From Nilaparvata lugens (taxonomy: Eukaryota; Arthropoda; Insecta; Hemiptera; Delphacidae): a stretch of 64,000 bases of DNA. The notes below the pieces were generated by a model that saw only the letters and a list, made by a program, of their open reading frames with translations, made no database searches and was not told the DNA's origin. The DNA lies in contig NC_052505.1 in the NCBI RefSeq assembly GCF_014356525.2, forward strand, positions 27,150,157 through 27,214,156. The letters run 5' to 3'. Below are positions 20,924 to 32,900 of this stretch, in pieces. The position numbers and the translations under genes were made by a program. The number at the start of each line of letters is the position of its first letter. The stretch's first letter is position 1.

Positions 20924-23900
20924 TATGTATCACTCGATTGTAGCTAAAATGTATCTATTTTATTCATACATTGCAATTATGTGTTGTATTACATGAGATT
21001 GTTTGATTAAATTAATGTTAGTACGTTGTCGATATAACAGTTGAATGCATGGAAAGCAATGTTTTCTAATAAATTTCTGAAGTGCTAGATAGAAACAGAC
21101 ACACCATTGATTTTGCTGCGGGTGATGCCCACATGAGATCTGTTGCGTGGGTGATTAATGGATGATGATGAGAGATGATCTTTGAAGTGTGACACATTTT
21201 TGTGGAGTTAGTATAGACCTTGTATAGATATATAGACCTGTATTGTATATGTCTATAATGTAATGTATATGTCTATAACTGTATATATTATGTCTAATAT
21301 ATATATATATATATCTGTATATATAATATGTCTATATAATTACTGTATGTGTCTATATTGTATATGTCTATAATGTATAGACCTTCAATTGTATTCTATT
21401 TGTGCTCTGCAGAGGAGAAATTCATATGAAAGTAGCCATGAAATAATGTTACCAACGGAAATTTTACTGTAAGATTCATTTGGTTTATAATAATCGTATG
21501 GTTATAATTTACCAAATATGCTTGAAACATGATTTTATAACTTGAAGTGATATAACTTTTGGTTATATGCCTGATACTCTAGTTGTAAGGGTGATCACTT
21601 GAAGAGCCGACACCTTTAAATATCTAAATATAAATTAATGAGTTCAAAATTGCTAAATAGTGGTAAAATATTAACCCACTCGCTCTAAACCCACCTTGAG
21701 CTATAGTTTCACTCATCTCTCATGCAATTCATTTTGTATGGAATTGAATTGAAAATCTGTGTGATTGCATGCAGCTCATGCCTGGCATTGCCCGTCGCAA
21801 AAGCCTGTAGCTCAATCAATCAATCTTTTACTGTCAAGAAACATGAAAATCTTACAAATAGCGTCATTATCTACAATATAGCTTATATAAAGACCTACAA
21901 TACAATTAGTAACATTGAAAATAATACAATATAATAGCAGGCACAAAGACGCCTGAGAGCTTGTATATTGATTGCGCTCGATTGTAACATCAAGACTGTC
22001 TCTTGTGGGATAACTATGGATATCACTATTTACTCTAAAACTACTCAGGTGCTTTTCAACATATAAATGAAATATGAAACAACATAAAGAAACACGAATA
22101 CACTTCAAGTGACACCCATGTGGGCATCACCCTCAGCGATAAAACAAACTAGAATATCTACTGGAGTTGAAAACCAGTTGATAAGGGTAATATAAACGAA
22201 GCATTGATGAACGTGCAACTCCTTAGCGACGACTCGAGACGCGTGGTTAGAGCCGCCGTGGAGCACACAACTTATAAATTCATAAGATTCGATGAATCAT
22301 TAGAAGTGTTGGCTACTATATTGCTTTTACGATTTATATCTAATGATCGATAGAAGTGTTGGCTACTATATTGCTTTTACGATTTATATCTAATGATCAA
22401 ATCTGATTAATTTATAGGCTATGTGCTCTAGTCGCAGTGGCTTCAACCACGCATCTCGTGTCGTCGCTAAGGATTTGCACGATCATCCAATGCTTCATAT
22501 CTTACCCTTATCAACTGATTTTCAACGCCAGTAGATATTCTAGTTTGTTTTGTCGCTGAGGGTGATGCCCACATGAATTGCACTTTGAGGCGAGGGCAAG
22601 TTTGAACAAAGCAAGCGGCGCATGGCGTTGTGGGTTTAGCCTTGTATTTTCATTGAGTCACAATTTTTCAGACATGTTTTCGAGTGTGACAACCATTTGA
22701 AATGTGGTTTGTTGTTTTGTGTTTTAGCGTCGATGCGGCTGTGCATGGGCTCGCGACGCGGCTTCATCTGCCGCATGAAGATCGGGCAGGTGGGTGCAGA
22801 CAGCATGGTGGCCGGCCACCTGAACCGCCTCAAGCAGCGCAATTCGCTCGGCCCGGGACCCAGCCGCGACGGCCACAACTACGCCGTCATCCACTGCACC
22901 GGATACATCAAGAACTGGCCGCCCACCGGTCAGTTTGCCACCGACGGCCTGCCGTTGTCTGGTATCTATCCTACCATTCATCATGCTTATTGCCTCCACC
23001 ATGAAAGTCACTTGAATCCTTACCAACAATTAACGCATACTTGAATGGTTATGAACCCATACTTGACGGGTATGAATCCAGACTTGATGGGTGTGGTGAA
23101 CCCATACGTGAAAAGAAAGTTCCTCAGACTCGCGAGATTTCAAATTGTCTTGTATATAAAATTAGATGAACATAAAAGAACATAAGGTTCTGTTTAATTA
23201 TGTTTTAAAGGTGAAAGGAAATTACCAATACTGAATGCATACTTGATGAGTATGAACCTATACTTCAGATATTAATCATGATCAATAATTAACGCATACT
23301 TGAATGGTTATGAACCCATACTTGACGGTTATGAATCCATACTTTATGGGTGTGAACCCATACATGATAGGAATGTTCCTCAGACCTGCCAGATTTCAAA
23401 TTGTCTTGTAGGTTTTGTTTAATTATGTTTTAAAGGTAAACGGAAAAATTAGGGTTTGATCTTTAAATGACAATTTGTTAATATTATTAGAAATGTTTTG
23501 ATCATTTTAGATAATAAACACAAATGATACATTGGCCAACATTGAATATCAAAATTTGGGAGGAAATGGTAAAGACTCAGCCCAGGTTTTCCTCCATGGT
23601 TATAATTATATTATGATTATAGTATTTTGTACAATAAATGAATAAATAAAGTAACTAAATAATAAATGAATAAATAAAGAAAAGTTGAAATAGCCATACA
23701 ATTTGAAATACCAGACAATATGAATGACACCCCTTCATGGGTATGAATTCATACTGATCAAGTCTTATTATCTCATCTTGTATCATTGTTGAAAACATCT
23801 GACAATACTTTATAGCTACATGAATAGGGAATTGTGTTTGAAAAATGAAATCATGTTTATTATTATTTTATTTTACTATTGATTCAATGATACAAAATTA

Positions 23901-26900
23901 TCATGTAAAATAATTTGGGTGAGGATCAACAGGCACAGCCCAAAACTGTTCCTCAAATGTGCAATATATTACAGATTGGTCGTGACTTCGATGGTCCTTC
24001 TCGTAAATTGTAGGTTCAAGTGACGTTCATGTGTAACTACAGTCCTAAGATATTCACGCATAAGAGATTCAAGATATTCATGTGAATCATGCATGAGAGA
24101 TTCAATCCATTGTTATCTCAGAAATAGTAGGCAGGAGATTGAATCATCAGGACAGCTTCAAGCATAATTGCGGCATAAAAATCCGTATTACAAATGAGCT
24201 ACACAACTACTGATATTTTCATAAATAACAGCTCCACAGCTAGCGTATTGTGCATTACTGTACTGCAAACCATTCTGTTGGTTTGTTGCTGCTACTCTGT
24301 TGATGATGTTTGAGTTGAATTATTGAGTTGTATTGATTTGTCTGGTTCATTCTTGAACTATGATAAGCAGGGGCACTCATTTAAGCAGTTTGTACCTTAT
24401 GGTTCAATCAGGTCGCGGTTTCACTTTCAGTCGGGATCAACCTTAATGTGACAAAATGTTTGTGCCTTATGGTTCAAACAGGTCGCGGTTTCGCTTTCTG
24501 TCAGGATCAACCTCAATGTGGTAATCACACATTTAAAGAATGGGAGTGAACAAAACGGGTAAATTGCAGTCGACGTTTTCTGCAAATGTTCCAGTTTGTT
24601 CAGTCCCATTTTTCACAATGTGTTTATGCTACATGGTGGTCGATAACGTCACCCACCAAGACTAAATCTGAAATCAAAATGAAAAAATAGTTCAAATCTC
24701 TAACACTATCTAGAAGTCTGTGGTGTACTACTTCCTATAAGTTATAATATGGTATAGAACAAAATACAATTGGTGCTTGTGAATTAGTCCTGTTGTTTAT
24801 TAATTTTAATAAATTAATGTTGTTTATTGTGTTGTTTTAGGTGTGCAAATGGAGCGTGCCGTGGAGGAGGATGGTTCACACTGTTGCTTGGTTGCCATTG
24901 GCCGGCTGCAGGTCACATCCACGCCCAACACAAGCGACCTATCCTCTTCTAACAATAATGCTGGTCAGTTGATACTTCATTATATTACTAAGGCCCGCAT
25001 TACGTTATTAAATCTTAATTCAAATATTTCCGACTATATTCTATTACTAAGGCCCGTATTACGTTAATAAATTTTACTTCAATGATTTTCGACGAAAATT
25101 AAAGATTTGATGAGTTATTTCTCATAAAACCTTTCAGATTGGTTATAAACTGTCAAAGATCTTTTGATAATCTGGTACGGGCATAATAATCAATGCAGAT
25201 ATGCATGCAAATTCATATTATGTTGCTTGTTGAAAAGGAAAGGTTGCTCACTGACTTTTAGCCTGCGCTGATGAACCGCTAACGTGTTATTAGTTTGAAG
25301 AATATTAGTATGTTTTGTGATATTTAGCAATTTTAAATCATTGAAACGTCAATTGATGGTAGAGTCGGGACTCGCAAAACAATTTATTTTTTGAGAAAAG
25401 GCAAAGCTGTTCAATTTATAGTTAACTTTACATTTAATGTTATAAAAACATGGAGTTTTTTAAACATCACAAAGCTTCGAATAGACTAAGGCGCAGGGAT
25501 GATTGAGGAGCGAAGAACTTCACTGTATCTCATTCTAGAGATTGTATACATTCAGGGACGTTGTGTACAGAGTGAGTGTATGCAACATATGGGACATGTT
25601 CAATCAAAGCTAAACATCACACAATAATCGGGAGTCCAAGGTGGGAATTTTCAAACTCGTCTGAATTTTAAATCTACCAGATACCAGGAGAGTTGAAGAG
25701 CTCAAATAAAAACATGAGTTGCAAATAACATAGTCATTTGCAAGTTATTTGTTATCTGTCAAACATTTTTCATTGAAGACATTGACAGAAAAAAGGCGAA
25801 CCTTGAACTATTTATCTTCCTAATTTAGATAGGTATCTACAATAGCATATAGCCAAAATAAGGTTACATGTTTACACCCTCACAATTAAGCTGGATTCCC
25901 ATATATTAGTGAACTTGTCCGTTACATTGAATGTACTATCCCCACATGAGCTCTAATGAGACTATTCCCACTTAGGCAGGCCCAGCCAGTATGGATAGTC
26001 CATTAGAGCTTATGAGAATTTCACTGTATCGGACATGACTGTTCACTCAATTCATTTTTTCTATTGTCCAATAATTCAGGCCAAAAGTTGTATGCTACAG
26101 ATTCAAACAGTGGAAATTATTTGAGGTTATGAATGAATGTGATGTGTGATTTCAACTGTAGTTTTATTCTACAGATTTAGATAGTGGAAATTGTTTGAGG
26201 TTAAGAATGAATGTGATGTGCAATTTCAACTGTATTGTTGCATATTAGAGGGTAATTTTCTGGGGAATGTAATGTGAAATGTACACTTTGTGAAAATAGA
26301 ATAAATGTTGAATTTGCATGTTGTGTGTTGGCAGAGTTCATCTCGCGACACTCGATGGACGGCAAGTTCACGTTTTGTGGACCAGCGCGTGATTGGCCTG
26401 CTCGGCTACGCGCCACCCGAGCTGCTCTCCAAGTCCTGCTTCGACTTCTTTCACCCCGAGGACCAGACGCACATGAAGGAGAGCTTCGAACAAGGTAACA
26501 CTTTGCTCCCTATACTCGTCGATATTTTTACAGAGAATAGTTTACTTGTAGTTGATTATATTTCTTCATATCCTATAGTGAGGTCCACGTTATAATGGCA
26601 GTATCTGATTGACATTGGTGTTGCTATCATTTTCTATCATTCGACAAAGCTGATAGTGCCATCCTTTCCTAGCTCCACAACGTTGCCAAATCAGTTTCTA
26701 ACAATGAAGAAATATAGTTAATTTAGGCTGACAATCGGCAACGCTGCTCTCATATCTTTATCCACTGTCATTATAACGTGGACCTCACTATACAAACGAT
26801 TTGACAACGGTACGGAGCTAGAAAGCACAGACCTATGTATAAGCTTTGTCTAATGATAGACAAGAATATCAAACCAATGTTAATTAGGTGATGACTTTGA

Positions 26901-29900
26901 AACGCGGATCTTACTAAACTAGTTGAATGGATTTCTGTTTTACATCTTATATCTTTATTACAGGATGAGTTTTTAGTCCTGTTACCCAATCTCTAATGTA
27001 CTTTATAAAAGAGAAATTCAGTTGTTATAAAAATGTAAAGTTGTTACATTACAAAAGAAGAAATATGATATCCTATTGCTCACTTCTTAGTTTTTAAAAA
27101 TTATCGAAGAATATGCTGAAAATTTCATATAGGTAATATACGCTTTGACTCTTCCCACCTTATAAATGTTTTATGGTAAAATAAATTCTGTTCATAAGGG
27201 TATGATCACATTGAATGCGTATAATATCTGGAAGCGTGCAGATGAGAAACAAAATCTGGAAAGAGCAATTGGAACATTCACACTGAACGCTTGCATTTGC
27301 TGGTTGCGTTCAGTTTCAGCAGCTATTTACAGGTCACAACATGTTTCAATGGAACTTTTCAAATTTGTTTTACGGTTTATACATTATTCGACTTGCACAT
27401 ACACAAATACGCATGCAATATGATGACACCCTTAGGGCCGTTTTCACAGTCAAAGCTTAAACTGATTGTAGTCAGCTGATGGCTTAAACAAATTTCAACA
27501 AACGAGACTTGATACGGATTTAATCTAGTTTAAAATGAAATTTAGTTTAAACTGTCACTGTGCAAACGGCCCTTAGTCAACCAGAAACTACACAGCTCGA
27601 GGATGATCAACTCGCCTGCCCTGTTTATACCGATTAAGTAGGGCTTCCTACTTTGTGCAAAAAAAAATGTTTTCTTTTATTAGAAATAAATTACCACACA
27701 CTTACAATAGGGTAAAAATCACCCTGTGCAAGTATGAACTCATGACGAATTATAATGTAATTGAATCGATTGCAGTGCTGAAACTAATACACGCTTTGAC
27801 TCTTTCCACCTCATGAATGTTCTATGTTAGGTAAATGACAGTCTGTTGATAAAACGACCGGAAACCACACTGCTTGAGGACAATCTACTCGCACTGCTTT
27901 GTGTATACCGATTGAGTGGGCCACGTGCAACATAACAATTTTTTCCTTCATTAGAAAAAAATCACCACACACTTAACAATAGGGTAAAAATTCACTCTGT
28001 TTAACCACAGTCAGAGATTTGGAACATGAACGCCCTATACCATGGGATATCTTCTTATGCTATCTTTTCTCTGTGATATAAGTATGAACTCATAATGTAA
28101 TTTGGTTAATTGCAGTGCTGAAACTGAAGGGGCAGGTGATGTCGGTGATGTACCGGTTCCGTGCCAAGAACCGCGAGTGGGTGTGGCTGCGTACTTCGGC
28201 CTTCGCCTTCCTCAACCCCTACACCGACGAGGTCGAGTATATTGTGTGCACCAACACCACTGCCAAGTCGTTGCACTCACCACCTGGGGGCGGCAGCCAA
28301 GACCATCCGCCTCCGCCGCCCCAGCCGCCTCCGCAGCACCACCCCCAGGAGACTGCCACCAACACGCCGCCGCATCAGGACGCCTATCAGCCAGGTCAGC
28401 TTTCATTTTATTCAATCGTGCTATAGACTCAGTTTAACCATAAAGAAACAATAGCATAAGTAGATATCCCATTGTATAGGGCGTTTTCGTCGCAACTTTT
28501 ACTGCTATCTCAAGCCGATAGTCCACGTAGCTCTTTCCCGTGAAGCTGTTTGACGCTGGTAATTTCTCATTATGCCGTTCATACACTCTCATTCGGCCAA
28601 AACGGTGAAAATCGACAATAATTGGCTTGAGTTAACAGTAAAAGTTGCGACAAAAACCCTATACCATGTGATATCTACTTATGCTATTGTTTCTCTATGG
28701 TATAACTCAGCAAGTCAAGTTATTCAATTAAGTTAAGCAGTGGGAAGCTATTTAGAAAAAATATACCAACTTTATTTGTTATTATTTTTTGTGTACCTTG
28801 TGCACAAAGTGACACTTAGCTACACCAAAAGGTAAGTTTACTTACGAGCCGTAGGCTAGCTCGTAGAGTGCAGCAATGGAACTTAGCGCAACTATTAGCC
28901 TACACATTAAATTTTCCCAAGTCATAATTGAAAGTTGGTAATCAGGATAATGTCTTTAATACATTTAAAGACCATATTTGGTATTGCATAAGTGCATGCC
29001 ATTTTTTTGTTGCACGATAAGATACAGGGGGGAAACGTGAGTTTGAGAATTATTCACTGTTATGCTTTGTAGGACTAGTGACCCCCCCCCCCCCAGTGCT
29101 TCTCTAAAGCAACAAATTGGTCTCAAAAAGCAACAGAAGTTATGGTCTCTTCGAAGGTGCAGCCTCTACTGATCAAATAAAAATATACTATTTTCATCAA
29201 TCAAAAGAAGAGTATATCCTTATTCTTAATTATTTATTTAGTATTTGAATTCTCAGTACTAGCCACCTTTAATAAACGCAACGTGATTTAAACATGAACT
29301 ATTTATTTAAATGAGTTGATTTTGGTCAGGACTTGGAAATTCAGGATATTATTTTACTGCTTGAAAATTTTGGAACATTCATGTGTCTTTGAATGGTTGT
29401 ATTCATGTTTTAGGTGTATAGGCAACTCCATTCATACTTTTAGATCAGAAGTTATGGTTTCACATCTCTAAACCAATTTTAAGATTGAAAGATCTGTATC
29501 AGGGTACGTTTGCTTTGAGCAAAATGTCAAACCCTAAAATAGAAATATCCTCAAAAAATTATCTTTACCATGATCGTCAAAAACCTTCATCAAGGTACAA
29601 CATATTCCCAAAGTTACGGTCAAATAGTTTATGTTGTCCCATAGGTACATTCAAAAATAAATTCATTCCTATTAATGTAGATTATTGTACAGTCCATTTT
29701 ATTATGGTAAAGTGTATAGAGAAAAGAAAAATGTAGTTTTGTAAATGTTTGTAATAAATGCTTTGTTGTTTTATCAGGTGTGGACTACAGTGTAAGCCCC
29801 CAACAGGCGACCGGCCGCTACATGGGGGGCCCAGCCGCGGGGGCGCACAGGGGGGCTCAGCTGTACGGGGGTGCAGCAGCAGGGGGCTACGAACCACCCC

Positions 29901-32900
29901 CGCCCGCCCCCTCACCTATCTACGGGGGCAGCACCCAGTCACCGCGTGCCGCCTCCAAGGGACCCACCACATCGCCGCAGCCTGCCTGGACGCTCAGACA
30001 GGTGCGTTGGCTCCAGCAAAAATAAAAGGATTTATTTACTAAAATTATGTAGAGCTGCTTCATGTTTTGTGTTGAAGGAAAACTATAACAAGCAAGTTTT
30101 TAACTAGAGTAGTGCAGGTAGATTTAAGGTGAAAGACGGCTATCAGCAAGTGCGAGACCATAATAGGCGTTTTTTCTGGCGATCTAAGAGTCGGCAGGGC
30201 AAGAAGCTCTTCGATTAGGTTGGCGTCAGAAAACACGCTGAAAAACGCCTAATATGATCTTACCCTAAATAACTATAATAAATTTGATTAATCTTCATTA
30301 ATGAAATGATGCGTAATTCTTACCCTGTCAAATGAAATCAGTTAAATCTTTATTCACAAAAAACCTCTGCAAGTATAATTTTTAAATTATTGTGAATGTT
30401 CCCCACAAAGACACAGTCTGGGTGTGGGTAATAGGTTCAGTAATTTGTATTATATTTGCAGATTGTTCGAGTATCAATTATTTGATGATCACATCTACAT
30501 AATAAATACATTTTTAGTAATGTGTGAATTGGTGATGGATTTACGTCATTAATTTTTTTATACTACTGTAGTTACGATTGTCACACCATTATCACTCTAG
30601 TAATCTGTAGTGAGTTTTCCTGAACCATATGAATTGTTTTGTAAAAATTTTATTTTTTGTTTGTTCAGCCGGTGAGCGAGAGCGGAGCATACCAGCAGCA
30701 GCAACAGTATCAGCCGCCAGGAGGAGGTGGTGGCGGTGGGGTGAGCCCATCCAGGTCACCCACCTACACACAGCTGAGTGGGGCCACAGCCAGGCCTCCA
30801 CCCACTCACCCACTCTACCACGCACAGCCACCGCCCGGTAAGTAGCCTACACACATTGACAGACTCATCCAGTGATATTCAGTGAAGGGTCAAGTGGATA
30901 AAGGTGATAAGTAATATTTTTTCAGAAAATGAGATTTTGAAATGAATGGAGGCTCATGTCCGTTAAATAAATAAATAATGAGAAAATCCAAGATATCGTT
31001 GAAGTATTCAAGCGAAGCCTAGTTATTTTAATGATAAAACAGCAATCAAACTAATTGATTCCAATTCAAAGTATTGCTAGGAAAAATATATTCAGTATAT
31101 ATATATATATCTATTTTACTGTATCTAATGTGTGTTTCAAGACTGCATATAAAAAACATTCCCGCTCTACACGTTGCACAGGTCAAAATGATGTTATGTG
31201 AATATAGCTGTGATTTCATGTCTTATGTAATGTAGGTAGTAATTGCAGTCCAAGCAACATATTTTTATGGATAAGGGAGGTAAGTGGTGCGCTTATCACC
31301 TTCATCCATTGATCATCCACCTTCTCCTCCCAAATCACTGATAATGCCCTGCAGTAACAACCTTCATCCTCTCCAACCGCTTTGATTTCACTCTCATCTA
31401 ATAATTACTCTCAATCTTACTTTCAATTTTGGTAGGAAATATATTGTTGAGTTTGTTAAGATGAATATGACAATAAATAACGAAAACAATTCAAATGTGT
31501 GCAACGCAATAAATAATGAGAAATTCCAAGATCACGTCAAAGTATTCAAGCCAAGCCTAGTTATTTTAAAAATAAAACATCAATCGAACTAATTTATTCT
31601 AATTCAAATATTGCAAGGAGAAATATATTCAGTATATCTATTATGCTGTATCTAATTTTTATTTCAAGACTGCATATAAAAAACCTTCAATCGGAAAACT
31701 TTGAAGCCATTTATCTCAAACATTTCCAAATTTTGCACATTACCTTCATCCACTTACCTCTTCTGCCTAGAGTTGAAATTTATTGGAAAGAAGAGCTTAA
31801 CTGCCATTCAATGAAGATGAAGCTAGTCAACGCAGAGGGAATTGTGTCAGGCAATCATATATAACCCTTTGGTTGTATGTAATTCTTGTTCAGAATATTC
31901 CTCTGTGCCCTGGTTTTACCAGTAAAACATGAGGAGCAACTCTAGATAAATGGTACAGAGATATCTGGAAGAGAGTTATTTTCTTTTTCAGAATTAATCT
32001 ACGGCTATCCCCCGTATTATATAGAACTACTGATTGCAGAGAACCTAAAAGTAATATATGTAATGACTGCTATACATTATGCACTATAAATAAGCCGTGA
32101 TAGAAAATTATGATTGTACTAGAGCTTAGGAAAACTATAAGAACCGTATGCACCATCTACGTTTAACGCTGATTCACGATTGCATGAAGTTATTTATTTA
32201 TTTAGGTATGTCGCATTTATTATGTTTCGTTGCGGGTTTAAACTATATTTCCCCGTTCAAGCCGAGATGGCACATAATATGGACCTAAATCGTTTCATAA
32301 TAAATTTTTGTATTATTGTCCTGTTAGAATAATGTCACATTCTTGAAAAGCATGTAAAAATATATTGGTTTGTCACACTATATACTGTGTGTCCATACGA
32401 AACTGTATCTCGTGGTTTTTGGCAGAATGCTGATCTTTCCCAGTTTAAAGCGAGATGGCACATAATTAGGCCTAAATCTTTTCGGAATAAATTTATGATA
32501 TTTTTTGTATCACTGTCAAATTGAAATGCCACATTCTTGAAAAGCATGTGACAATAATTATTATTGGTTTGTCACACTGTACTTCAAGTGTCCCATTGGA
32601 AACAGTGTCTTGTAGTTTTTGAAATGTTTTCCCTTATTCTTATAATAAGTACATCATCAAAATGATAGGGAAAGGAAAAATAAGGTAACCTTGTGCTATT
32701 CCACTCAATAGGATTTAGATAGGATATTCATAGGTTAGGTCTTTTAGAAATATGGTGTAAAATTGAATAAATAACGATTCAATTTTGCGCTGTGATTGTA
32801 TGTTGTGTGTCTTTGATTGCAACAAATGTTACAATTGGTGTGTTGTATGTGGCAGGCATGTGGTCATGGCAGGGCGCTAGTCAAACGGCAGACGGCGGGG

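Larger units (their letters stand above)
27136..28126. repeat. Tandem duplication of tgo intron end with exon-e start
   Basis: Copy 1 (about 27136-27786) and copy 2 (about 27787-28126) both begin AATA(T/C)ACGCTTTGACTCTT. Both end AAGTATGAACTCAT...TTGCAGTGCTGAAACT. Copy 2's end is the real acceptor and first bases of exon e, and copy 1's end is a duplicated decoy acceptor (AG at 27774-27775). Internal blocks shared by both include TATACCGATT(A/G)AGT and CACCACACACTTA. Confidence 0.85.

Noticed and set aside
28102..28454. Alternative-frame ORFs over tango exon e and similar shadows at 29.7-30.1 and 30.6-30.8 kb
   Set aside because: GC-rich low-complexity exons keep several frames open; only one frame matches Tango and has correct splice phases.
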